Below the pieces are notes generated by a model. That model saw nothing but the letters and a program-made list of their open reading frames with translations. It made no database searches and was not told the origin of the DNA. A DNA stretch of 28,797 nt. Source: a virus. Positions 1 through 6,670 of the stretch are shown here, piece after piece; positions within the stretch are counted from its first letter, which is position 1, and each line of letters starts with the position of its first letter. The translations under genes and the position numbers were made by a program. The stretch spans positions 1 to 28,797 of IMG/VR virus record IMGVR_UViG_3300038551_000082, one strand, 5' to 3'.

Positions 1-6
1 GCTTGA

Positions 7-261
7 TCAATTCTGGAAGCTTTCGGCGAAAGCGATCAGATTCTTGATGCTTTCATCCTTCGAGGAAGAGCCCAGCACTGCCTTCATCACCAGCTGAGCT
101 GCACCTGCATCTCGAGAACCAACCTTATCGAGCGCCGCAAGGGTACTGCTCGCCTTGTATTCATTTATTTTCATCAACTTTTCGATTACGAGCTCCGGAT
201 TCTCCATCATCTGCTTTTTCATGATCTGTTGGGCTTGTGCGAGTGTGAGTGTGGTGTTCAT
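7..261 (-). CDS. small hypothetical phage protein (84 aa)
   Basis: I do not recognise this protein. It is mostly helical and charged, with a Gln/Met-rich start (TLAQAQQIMKKQMMENPEL) and no membrane segment or Cys motif. The reading frame stays open upstream to a GTG at 297, but the ATG at 261 is preferred. It has AGAGAG a few bases upstream, and the extension is only a purine/CA-rich stretch that looks like leader. A good promoter lies just upstream, so it is probably transcribed apart from the primase gene that ends 88 bases upstream. Sure that it is a gene; function unknown. Confidence 0.7.
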   Translation of the reverse strand: MNTTLTLAQAQQIMKKQMMENPELVIEKLMKINEYKASSTLAALDKVGSRDAGAAQLVMKAVLGSSSKDESIKNLIAFAESFQN

Positions 262-301
262 TGCTGCTCTCTGTGTGTGTGTTTCTTCCTCTCTCACCTC
301 A

Positions 302-329
302 AGTATAGCTCATTCTGTCGCGACGTAAA
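302..329 (-). promoter_or_regulatory. candidate sigma70-type promoter for the small left-end gene
   Basis: Read on the minus strand, TTTACG (324-329) and TATACT (302-307) are 16 bases apart and point at the gene starting at 261. The spacer contains the perfect 8-bp palindrome GTCGCGAC (317-324), which could be an operator. This is inference from motif match only. Confidence 0.4.
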
Positions 330-348
330 ACTTTTTTGACAGATTATT

Positions 349-2709
349 TTAATCCTGCCACTCCTGCGGAGTCTCCGGCATCTGAATGACTTTCAGCCCG
401 AGCCAGTGGCGCCCTCGCGCGTTGTTGCGGACGTAGCGGAAGCCGTTTGCCGCAAGTTTTTCGTTGAGCTCGCGTTGTCGCCCGGGACGATCGTTGGCGC
501 GGGCGGCATAGTCCTTCCACGAAGTAAAAAGCCGCGTCGGTGTCTCCCAGCACTGCTCACCCAGCTCGCAACAGTCCTCCAGCCACTGGGCAAAAAGATC
601 CTCGCCACTGAAGTACTCCGCCGTCGCGCCCGCAACGATCGGTGGCGGATCGAGACCTTGCACCAGATATGCCTCGAGTCCATCGAGCATCCACTGCAGT
701 ATTCCTGGCCATTCGGCACTGAGCTTCTCGGCAAGATCTTTGTCGCGTTCTGCGGCCGGCACCGTGACGGTGAACGGAATCAGGTGCAGGCGGCGGCGCA
801 CCGATTCGTCTGAAGCCCGCAGCCTTGGCTTGTGGTTGCCGGCGATGAAGAGTTTGAATTTTGGCTGGTAGGAGAAGAAATCACGCCTCATGAACCTGGC
901 GCTGATTCGATCACCTCCGGTGAGAGCTTTGATTTTGCCATCGGCCCAGCTCTTGCCCTCCGAAGTCTCTTGCGAGATCACGATCCGGGCACCCATCAAA
1001 GCTGCCAATTCCGTTGGATGCTGCTCCGAGTGTGATTCCGCAAATGTCTGCATTGGCGCAACTGTTGCATAATCGCCACACACGGCCTTGACGGTATTGA
1101 GGAATACACTCTTGCCATTGGCTCCAGTACCGTAGCAGAAAAACAACGCATGCTCTCTTGTGCTACCAGATAGGCCGTACCCGACCGCGCGTTGCAGGAA
1201 CTTGGAGAGCTCGGCATTGCCAGACGTGATCTTGGCCAGAAATGCATCCCACAGCGGGCACCCTGCGGACGGCGCTGCTCCGGTGATCATCGTAGCGTAG
1301 GCATCTTTTCTGTGTGAGCCGATAGTGCCCGCACGCAGATCCACGATACCTCCGCCGGTATTCAGTGCCCAGTCATCGCGATCCCACTGCTCGAGCGTCG
1401 CGGCGGCTCTGCGATCGTAGCGCGACAGCTTTTCGACAGCGGCGATCGTTCGCGCGCTGCGCTTCGAAGGCGGCAGCCCACCACGCGCGCGCAGGAAATC
1501 GCGCACATCGGAAAGTGTATGGCCGGTATCATCGATACGCCAGCGCTTGCCATCCCATCGCCGCCAGTAGCCATGAGGCTCGACATAGCGCAGATCATCG
1601 TGCAGCCCTATGAACTCCATGGCCAGATCATCTTCGGATGGCTCGTCCGAGGGCTTGCCAGCATTGGCACGAGCAGATGTGGCAGATGTGGCAGACGGAG
1701 CAGACGGAGCAGACGTGGCATGATCCAATGCCTTGATCGCGGCCTTGAAATCTCCGCCATGATCCAAAATGGTGTACAAGGAGAAAGCATCATGGGCATG
1801 GCCATTGCAGAGTGGATCGCCATTATGAGATGAGTAGATAAGCCCGTTGTCGAGGAGGCGCACGCCAGGCATTCCGGTTTTACTGCCTGGCCATAGCCAG
1901 CGCTTGCCCCCTGCCTGTCCGGTACCTGCCTGTCCGGTAGGCAGGGGCAGGTCGGCGCCCGCGATGCCTGCCTGTCCCATGTCTGCCGACAGGCAGGCGG
2001 TAGGCAGGTAGCCATGCACGGCCAGGATGTCCTCCACCGAATGCGCCGCGTTGAAATCGCCTATGGGCCCAGAATCACGACCTGGTGATGCCACCTGCCT
2101 ATCCGGTAGGCAGGCGGGCTCCGCTAGAGGAATCTCGAGCGCCGAGCCATCGAGCATCGCACATTTGTAATCAGCCAATCTGGCCTCGGCACAGCGAGGC
2201 TCGTAAAACAGCCTGGCAGGATCGCTGCATGCCCGATCGTAGCACCTCTCTAATCCGGTGAGCTTTGCCGCATAGGCAACCGCGGCTTTCATCCGCGCCG
2301 GCTCCAGAGATTCTGTGGGTACGAATATGATTCTGTAGCGCGGGCTCTGTGGCGTGTGCGAGTATGTTGTATGGATGATACATGCTAGGCCGAGTTTTTC
2401 GAGCAGGCTTTTGGCGTCATCGAAGCTTGGCGGGATTTCCGACCTGTGTCCGTCTGTCCGGTAGGCGGGTCCCGGTTCCTCGATATCCAAAGCCAGAAAA
2501 GAAATAGACGCCACATTATTGTTTTTCCTTGGGCCGACCGCGATATCGCCCATGACCAGCCCTGAGCCATCCTTGGTGCCGACAATGGGCTTCCTGTACC
2601 TGTTATATATTTGTCGTAGTGAAAATGCTACAGTGGCTCGAATGGGCGATCTGCAATCGTCGACGATGCCGACATTGCGCCGAACTAAAGATATCGACTG
2701 CTCTTGCAT
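349..2709 (-). CDS. phage replicative primase/helicase (AEP-like primase plus SF3/D5 helicase)
   Basis: This 786-residue protein should prime and unwind DNA at the phage origin. The N-terminal part looks like a prim-pol domain: FLALDIE (about 71-77) carries an acidic catalytic pair, and DPARLFYEPRC follows near 163-173. The C-terminal part is a D5/P4-type superfamily 3 helicase with Walker A GTGANGKS (527-534), an acidic Walker B region in ARIVISQETSEG (574-585), a sensor strand LFIAGNHKPRL (620-630) and an arginine-rich SVRRRLHLIPF (636-646). The linker at about 198-275 consists largely of peptides encoded by palindromic repeats (LPDRQV, PTGQAG), followed by a Ser/Ala-rich stretch. The start lies only 5 bp from that of the divergent neighbour and has no obvious ribosome site, so a later start is possible. 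Family is confident; the N-terminal domain is less so. Confidence 0.92.
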   Translation of the reverse strand: MQEQSISLVRRNVGIVDDCRSPIRATVAFSLRQIYNRYRKPIVGTKDGSGLVMGDIAVGPRKNNNVASISFLALDIEEPGPAYRTDGHRSEIPPSFDDAKSLLEKLGLACIIHTTYSHTPQSPRYRIIFVPTESLEPARMKAAVAYAAKLTGLERCYDRACSDPARLFYEPRCAEARLADYKCAMLDGSALEIPLAEPACLPDRQVASPGRDSGPIGDFNAAHSVEDILAVHGYLPTACLSADMGQAGIAGADLPLPTGQAGTGQAGGKRWLWPGSKTGMPGVRLLDNGLIYSSHNGDPLCNGHAHDAFSLYTILDHGGDFKAAIKALDHATSAPSAPSATSATSARANAGKPSDEPSEDDLAMEFIGLHDDLRYVEPHGYWRRWDGKRWRIDDTGHTLSDVRDFLRARGGLPPSKRSARTIAAVEKLSRYDRRAAATLEQWDRDDWALNTGGGIVDLRAGTIGSHRKDAYATMITGAAPSAGCPLWDAFLAKITSGNAELSKFLQRAVGYGLSGSTREHALFFCYGTGANGKSVFLNTVKAVCGDYATVAPMQTFAESHSEQHPTELAALMGARIVISQETSEGKSWADGKIKALTGGDRISARFMRRDFFSYQPKFKLFIAGNHKPRLRASDESVRRRLHLIPFTVTVPAAERDKDLAEKLSAEWPGILQWMLDGLEAYLVQGLDPPPIVAGATAEYFSGEDLFAQWLEDCCELGEQCWETPTRLFTSWKDYAARANDRPGRQRELNEKLAANGFRYVRNNARGRHWLGLKVIQMPETPQEWQD
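1673..1717. repeat. five tandem 9-bp units in the primase linker
   Basis: GCAGATGTG, GCAGATGTG, GCAGACGGA, GCAGACGGA and GCAGACGTG follow each other directly. In the primase frame they encode the Ser/Ala/Thr-rich linker between the palindrome-rich region and the helicase. The unit is a multiple of 3, so changes in copy number would keep the frame. Confidence 0.8.
1910..1951. repeat. nested palindromic element (type A inside type A)
   Basis: Type A is 21 bp: arm CCTGCCT, loop GTCCGGT, arm AGGCAGG. Here a perfect copy (1925-1945) sits after base 15 of a second copy. Removing it joins 1924 to 1946 and restores a perfect type A. The total is 42 bp, which adds 14 codons to the primase (PLPTGQAGTGQAG) without a frameshift. 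Confidence 0.93.
1967..2008. repeat. nested palindromic element (type B inside type A)
   Basis: The outer type A is split after base 11 (1977). The inner 21 bp (1978-1998) is a type B-like copy, ATGTCTGCCGACAGGCAGG plus one flanking base on each side. Removing it restores a perfect type A. It lies 15 bp from the preceding nested copy, in the primase linker (CLSADMGQAG), and is again exactly 42 bp and in frame. Confidence 0.88.
2094..2114. repeat. palindromic element, type A variant
   Basis: Arms CCTGCCT and AGGCAGG flank the loop ATCCGGT, one base different from the common loop. In the primase it is read in another frame than the nested copies (CLPDRQV), which avoids the single stop codon that this variant carries on this strand. 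Confidence 0.9.
2450..2470. repeat. decayed palindromic element (type A)
   Basis: GTCTGTCCGGTAGGCGGG keeps the loop and most of the right arm, but the left arm is altered. It encodes PAYRTDG just after the LALDIE motif of the primase domain. It is probably an old copy that has drifted, but the match is partial. Confidence 0.45.
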
Positions 2710-2714
2710 AAACG

Positions 2715-3218
2715 ATGCCTAAGAAAGAAATCGAGTGTTACGGCTCCAATGCCGCTGGAGTCGGTGAGGCGTTCGCACGCTTGATGATATCGCCAAGCTT
2801 CATGGCCCTGCGAGGAATTTCGTGCAGCGCCAATACCGAGCTGCAGAAAAACATCGACATGCCGGCATTGCTGGCGGAGATTGCACGCGAGATCACGGTT
2901 CTCGCGACCGATAAACGCAGGGCAAACGAGTACCTCGCTGCACAGGCCTTGGTATTGGAGGCGGTATCAGCCGGCGTGCTGGAAAGAGCAATGCACCTGG
3001 CAGAGCGCGGCGAGCACGCCAATGCGCAAAAGTATCTCACGATCTCGATGCGCGCCAACGATCGGGCGAGACATGCATTGCTTGCCGTACATGGCCGGGC
3101 GCCTCGCGCGTATCATGGAGCGCCTCCAGAGCAAGCGCAACTGGATCTCGGCGAGCCAGTTGCCGCTCGCAAGCGGCCGTACCTGACCTGCCTATCCGGT
3201 AGGCAGGTCAAATCCTAA
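2715..3218 (+). CDS. hypothetical phage protein (167 aa)
   Basis: I do not recognise it with confidence. Residues 50-125 are predicted mainly alpha-helical and Ala/Arg-rich (EIAREITVLATDKRRANEYL), resembling the short helical proteins with no assigned role that many phages carry near replication or packaging genes. It is one of three plus-strand genes here. Its ATG is 5 bp from the divergent primase start and shows no ribosome site; Met24 at 2784 is an alternative start. Its stop overlaps that of the convergent regulator gene (3215-3218). The last residues (CLSGRQVKS) are encoded by a palindromic element that reaches almost to the stop, so the C-terminus has been rewritten by the repeat. Confidence 0.7.
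   Translation: MPKKEIECYGSNAAGVGEAFARLMISPSFMALRGISCSANTELQKNIDMPALLAEIAREITVLATDKRRANEYLAAQALVLEAVSAGVLERAMHLAERGEHANAQKYLTISMRANDRARHALLAVHGRAPRAYHGAPPEQAQLDLGEPVAARKRPYLTCLSGRQVKS
3187..3207. repeat. palindromic element, type A variant, at a gene end
   Basis: Arms CCTGCCT/AGGCAGG with loop ATCCGGT, the same variant as at 2094. It forms the C-terminal tail of the plus-strand gene, 8 bp before its stop codon, and lies just beyond the stop of the convergent regulator gene. Confidence 0.9.
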
Positions 3219-3577
3219 AACAGTTTCCGCGGCAATCTGTGGATGCCTTGCAGCGCCGGGTTTAATCTAGAAATCTCGATTCCGGTAAGGCGAGCGATCG
3301 CGACCGCCTTGCCGATCGGCACGTAGCCATCCCGATACCATCTGGATGCGATCTGCCTGGTAGTAGGGATTCCTGCCTTCACGAGCTCGTTAGCCAGAGA
3401 GGAGAGCGAGCCACCAGCGATCGCGATAGCCTCATCCAAGGCCGTGCGCACAGCCTCCTTCTGGAGGTATTCCTTCGACGAGCCCGCACTGTCTGCCGAC
3501 AGGCAGACGTCCTTGCGTACCTGCCTACCGGCCAGGCGGGTCGCGCCACCGAACAGCCCTACTTGTTTTTCGTCCAT
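3215..3577 (-). CDS. YdaS/Cro-like helix-turn-helix regulator
   Basis: A 120-residue DNA-binding protein whose residues 42-108 match the YdaS/Cro pattern: AIAIAGGSLSSLANELVKAG, a recognition helix near TTRQIASRWYRDG, then VPIGKAVAIARLTGIEISRLNP. YdaS-type proteins act as Cro-like repressors or toxin-antitoxin components of lambdoid prophages, so a role in the lysogeny or early-gene switch is likely. GAGGT lies about 7 bases before the ATG. The region before the fold, residues 13-32, is built from two palindromic elements (LAGRQV, CLSADSAG), so the DNA-binding domain itself is not interrupted. The nearby dyad at 3831-3851 is a possible operator, which is inference. Confidence 0.75.
   Translation of the reverse strand: MDEKQVGLFGGATRLAGRQVRKDVCLSADSAGSSKEYLQKEAVRTALDEAIAIAGGSLSSLANELVKAGIPTTRQIASRWYRDGYVPIGKAVAIARLTGIEISRLNPALQGIHRLPRKLF
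3491..3508. repeat. palindromic element, type B variant
   Basis: GTCTGCC and GGCAGAC form a perfect 7-bp stem around GACA. The outer bases differ from standard type B. It encodes CLSADS in the N-terminal part of the YdaS-like regulator. Confidence 0.7.
3520..3540. repeat. palindromic element, diverged type A
   Basis: CCTGCCTACCGGCCAGGCGGG is type A in reverse orientation with two or three changes. On the coding strand it gives RLAGRQV near residue 14 of the YdaS-like regulator, 11 bp from the type B copy. Confidence 0.75.
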
Positions 3578-3587
3578 TTCTATTACC

Positions 3588-3800
3588 TCATGAGATGCGC
3601 GTGTTCCAGGCCGTTATTGCCTTGAGCGTTGCGCGTACGATCGCTTTGTTATGGGAGCCGCCTCTCTCGACATCGAATGGTGGTCCCAGAGTGTTGCATA
3701 CACTGCAAATTATATTAATCACTCCAATTGGATCTATCCTCTCGATACGTGCAGCTCCGCCGCAAAATGGGCAGGGCAGTAAGCCTTCAAAATCTTTCAT
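3588..3800 (-). CDS. Lar-like restriction alleviation / zinc-ribbon protein
   Basis: This 70-residue protein has the layout of Lar-family proteins: LLPCPFCGGAARI near the start (CPFC knuckle), a second knuckle CSVC at 32-35, and the closing AITAWNTRIS typical of the family. The Rac prophage protein Lar lowers type I restriction by modulating EcoKI; many phage relatives are assigned by similarity only. AGAGGAA sits about 6 bases before the ATG. The gene is divergent from the DUF2800-like nuclease and ends 10 bp from the regulator start. Assignment to the family is good; the anti-restriction role is inferred. Confidence 0.82.
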   Translation of the reverse strand: MKDFEGLLPCPFCGGAARIERIDPIGVINIICSVCNTLGPPFDVERGGSHNKAIVRATLKAITAWNTRIS

Positions 3801-3816
3801 ACCGATTCCTCTTGCG

Positions 3817-3851
3817 TTGATATATAAGCAAGTGTATGCTCTATTTACACT
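3817..3851 (+). promoter_or_regulatory. candidate promoter and operator dyad between divergent genes
   Basis: AGTGTA (3831-3836) and TACACT (3846-3851) form a perfect 6-bp inverted repeat with a 9-base centre. TATGCT (3835-3840) lies within it and TTGCGT (3813-3818) is 16 bases upstream, a plausible -35/-10 pair for the nuclease gene starting at 3871. A repressor bound to the dyad would cover the -10 box. The YdaS-like protein encoded next door is the obvious candidate binder, but that is inference. Confidence 0.38.
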
Positions 3852-3870
3852 ATGTCAAGAGGATTTTGCA

Positions 3871-4584
3871 ATGCACCATGCCGTACTATCTCCAAGCTCT
3901 GCGCACCGATGGATGGCTTGCCCTGGCTCCGTGCGCATGTCGGAAAATATCGTCTCTGAGACGAGCATCTACGCCGCGGATGGCACGCTGGCCCATGCGG
4001 TTGCGGCCAAGGTGCTGCGGGCGCACCCGAACGACGCCGCCAGTAACTACATCGGCGAGCGCGGCATGTTGGCATCCAAGCTCAATCGCGCCGATACGGA
4101 TGCGATACAAGAGTACGTGGATTTTTGCCTCTCTCTACCAGAGATGAGAGCGATCGAAATGTCGGTGCCGATAGGCCACATAACCGGCGAGCAAGGCGCC
4201 CAAGGAACGATCGACTACCTGGCACACGACCAAAAAAAGTTGTGGATCGTTGATTACAAGCATGGCAGAGGCGTACGAGTAGACTCATACGATAACCCGC
4301 AGCTGGAGCTCTACGCCCTCGGCGCGTTGGATTACCTGGATCTGCATCCTGAGATCGTAGAGCTCTGCATCTACCAGCCCAGGGCTAGAGCCTCATCGAG
4401 TACGCTCATGACGCCGGCGCAACTGGAGGAATTCCGCGCCCAGGTGCGCAAGGCCGCGGACGCCACCAGGGAGCCCGATGCGCCGGTGGTGCCTGGGCCG
4501 CATCAGTGTCGCTGGTGCCCAGCAGCGCAGAAGAGCGCGCCACTTGAACTGCAGTGCGATAAGGCGTGGAGGAAAGTCCCGTGA
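3871..4584 (+). CDS. DUF2800/Cas4-like PD-(D/E)XK nuclease, short form
   Basis: A 237-residue nuclease of the RecB/Cas4 type. The active-site pattern is visible: Asp in GTIDYLA (D115), D128 and K130 in IVDYKHG, and a glutamine helix in NPQLELYALGAL (Q144). HQCRWCPA (212-218) is the start of the Cys cluster that often holds an Fe-S or zinc site. Phage DUF2800 proteins are thought to act in recombination or replication. From memory, most family members run about 130 residues past the CRWC motif; this one stops 21 residues after it, so it may be truncated. AGAGGA before the ATG at 3871 decides the start, although the frame is open further upstream. Its stop overlaps the next start as GTGA. Confidence 0.82.
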   Translation: MHHAVLSPSSAHRWMACPGSVRMSENIVSETSIYAADGTLAHAVAAKVLRAHPNDAASNYIGERGMLASKLNRADTDAIQEYVDFCLSLPEMRAIEMSVPIGHITGEQGAQGTIDYLAHDQKKLWIVDYKHGRGVRVDSYDNPQLELYALGALDYLDLHPEIVELCIYQPRARASSSTLMTPAQLEEFRAQVRKAADATREPDAPVVPGPHQCRWCPAAQKSAPLELQCDKAWRKVP

Positions 4585-4772
4585 AAATACTAAATGGCGT
4601 AGAGCTCACCGGCGACGAGGAGGTGCTGCTTAAGAGCGTTCAGGAACTATTCAAGACCAAGGGCGGCCATGATGGCAACGAGTTCCGGTATGCGTTCTCC
4701 CGCGAGATCATGCATGGATATTGCATGGACTGTGGAGCGCCGGAGATGTGCTACTGCATCATGGATGAGTAA
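4581..4772 (+). CDS. small Cys-rich protein translationally coupled to the nuclease
   Basis: Unknown 63-residue protein. A strong GGAGGA 7-8 bases before the GTG at 4581 decides the start, and the GTG overlaps the TGA of the nuclease gene (GTGA), so the two are made together. The body is acidic and helical (ELTGDEEVLLKSVQELF) and the tail CMDCGAPEMCYC has four Cys suited to metal binding. Because the nuclease upstream lacks the rest of its Cys region, this protein might complement it; that is speculation. Confidence 0.72.
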   Translation: MKILNGVELTGDEEVLLKSVQELFKTKGGHDGNEFRYAFSREIMHGYCMDCGAPEMCYCIMDE

Positions 4773-4783
4773 CTCCGGCAAAG

Positions 4784-5083
4784 CTAGATGTACTTATCCA
4801 ATGATTCGACGGCGATCTTATCGTCTTTGATATCCTTGGATAAATCGTCTTCAGCCTTGGTTGCCGCATAGACCAGCACTGCGGCAACTATTTCCTCGCC
4901 GATGCGGTACCGCAGTTGCTTGTGCACGACATCGAGGAGGATATCCCTGTTTTCGGCGGAAAGTCCGCCAAGAATGGAAATCAACTCGTCCCAGGTGATG
5001 GTATCGGAAATCTTGGTCGATAGCCGCTTGGAAAGCCATTGCTTGGATGCCTCGCCAGCGACTTTTCCATTTTCCGTTGCCAT
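4784..5083 (-). CDS. hypothetical protein downstream of the tail fibre
   Basis: This 99-residue, mostly helical, acidic protein has no motif that I recognise. ITWDELISILGGLSAENRDILLDVV reads like an amphipathic bundle. GAGGTG is placed well before the ATG. The gene follows the tail-fibre gene by 9 bp, a position where phages often keep fibre-assembly chaperones or small virion proteins, but nothing in the sequence proves such a role. It is convergent with the plus-strand Cys-rich gene, with 11 bp between stops and no visible terminator. Confidence 0.68.
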   Translation of the reverse strand: MATENGKVAGEASKQWLSKRLSTKISDTITWDELISILGGLSAENRDILLDVVHKQLRYRIGEEIVAAVLVYAATKAEDDLSKDIKDDKIAVESLDKYI

Positions 5084-5092
5084 ACCAGCACC

Positions 5093-6658
5093 TCACAGCA
5101 AAAACAGCGCGGCAAAGCCGCCAGAGTTGAATAACCCGGACCCAAGCACGATTATGATCCGGTCGATATCGGAAGTGGTTGTAATAAACCCCTTCGAGTG
5201 ATGCACGTATGATGTTCCGGCCGTATCAGTCGCAAATAGCCCATCGATCATCCATGCCTTTGTACTCCCGTTGGTGATCTTAGCGAGATTGATCGCCCCG
5301 TTGCATGGGCTGCTCTGGACGATTGAGGACAGTACAAGAACATCGCCCGTGTTGGAATCATCGCCATACCAGGTGCCACCATCAGACATTCTGCCGTACG
5401 TGCTTTCATATCCGCTTTCTATGTATCCTCCGGAGTGCCCAAGACGCAGCTTGGCCTCGGTCGCTCCGGGGCGCGTCAACCCATAGGCCGCCAGCCTGAG
5501 AAGCGTAGCGGTTGCTGGTATGCCGGTGATCTCCAATTGGTTGCTGCCAGTCAGAGCGACCGTACCAAGGAGCAACGAGCCAAGACTGGTGCGCCCGGAC
5601 AGCAACGCCAGCTCGGTTGCCGTGACCGCCGAGACCGCTACCTTTCCGCCAGACGAAGACTCCAGCGCCCTCGATGCCGTGAGATTCGATGATGTGATCG
5701 TGGTCGCGCCGCCGGTGATCGTTGCCTGCTTGGAATCGATCTGCGTCTGGATTGGCGAGGTTACTCCATCGACGTACCCAAGCTCGATTGCCGTTGTGCT
5801 GCTCACGACGATCTTACCCGACGTATCGGATTTCAGCGCCCGGGCCGTGGTGAGATCAGCGTAGGCCACGGTCGTTGCTGCGCCGGTGATCGTTGCGGCC
5901 TTGCCATTGATCTGCGTCTGGATCGCGCTGGATACTCCAGATACGTAGCCCAGCTCTGTTGCCGTTGTGGCGCTGGCCGCCAGATCGCCGGAGCCATCCG
6001 ATACCACGGCGCGGCTGGCCGTGAGATTGATCGCCGGCTCCTTGCCGTCGATCTGCGTCTGGATCGCACTGGTGACGCCTGATACGTAGCCCAGCTCCGT
6101 TGCCGTTGTGGCGCTCGCGGCAAGCGCACCGGAGACATCGCTGGCAACTGCCCTCGAAGCCGTGAGTGAGATCGTGGCTTGCTTGGAATCGATTTGCGTC
6201 TGCAGTGCGCTGGTGACGCCATCCAGATGCCTGATCTCTGCGATCTGGATAGCCGCCGGATGATAGGAGATGCACCTCCAAGTGCCGGCGCCCTCGTCAC
6301 GCATGATGGCCACGTCGCCGGCCGCTGTCGTGGTGTTGGCGCTGCCAGGGAGCAAAAAAGCCGCGCCATGCGTGAGCTGCAAGGCGCCCGAAAACACCAG
6401 CACCACGGTCCGCCCGGTCCACGATGCTGCAATCCCGGCAATGGTAGTCGTTCCGGTTACCGCAAATGAGTTCCCGGCGGCCGGGATCGTTATCGATGAC
6501 GCGGATGCAATATTCGCGCCCGCAGAAGCATCCTGCTTGATGATGGCTTGGATAGCCTGGAGGTACCCGGTAAGGCTGGTCCCGATATAGTCGGCGAGGA
6601 TCGGGTAGTTGTTGCCCGGAGTCGTCGATATCTCGGTTATATCATTCGGGATTGGCAT
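5093..6658 (-). CDS. tail fibre / receptor-binding protein with four internal repeats
   Basis: This 521-residue protein has the composition of a trimeric fibre: Ala/Ser/Thr/Gly-rich with regular beta repeats. Residues 143-357 contain four units of about 48 to 58 residues, each with a form of ELGYVSGVTSAIQTQIDGK followed by LTASRAVVSDGSG. The N-terminal 140 residues would attach to the virion. The last 160 residues (WYGDDSNTGDVL and following) have no repeats and could be the receptor-binding head. It probably recognises the host surface. The start at 6658 is a clear ATG just downstream of the ejection-type gene. Assignment is by architecture, not by a named family. Confidence 0.8.
   Translation of the reverse strand: MPIPNDITEISTTPGNNYPILADYIGTSLTGYLQAIQAIIKQDASAGANIASASSITIPAAGNSFAVTGTTTIAGIAASWTGRTVVLVFSGALQLTHGAAFLLPGSANTTTAAGDVAIMRDEGAGTWRCISYHPAAIQIAEIRHLDGVTSALQTQIDSKQATISLTASRAVASDVSGALAASATTATELGYVSGVTSAIQTQIDGKEPAINLTASRAVVSDGSGDLAASATTATELGYVSGVSSAIQTQINGKAATITGAATTVAYADLTTARALKSDTSGKIVVSSTTAIELGYVDGVTSPIQTQIDSKQATITGGATTITSSNLTASRALESSSGGKVAVSAVTATELALLSGRTSLGSLLLGTVALTGSNQLEITGIPATATLLRLAAYGLTRPGATEAKLRLGHSGGYIESGYESTYGRMSDGGTWYGDDSNTGDVLVLSSIVQSSPCNGAINLAKITNGSTKAWMIDGLFATDTAGTSYVHHSKGFITTTSDIDRIIIVLGSGLFNSGGFAALFLL
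5588..6232. repeat. tandem repeats inside the tail-fibre gene
   Basis: Four diverged units of roughly 145-170 bp share blocks such as GATCTGCGTCTGGATCGC and encode the fibre shaft. The two central units are most alike, so recombination could change shaft length. Confidence 0.75.
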
Positions 6659-6670
6659 TTTTACATCCCA

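Noticed and set aside
336-341. TTGACA on the plus strand near the left end
   Set aside because: No -10 box at the right distance and no plus-strand gene downstream.
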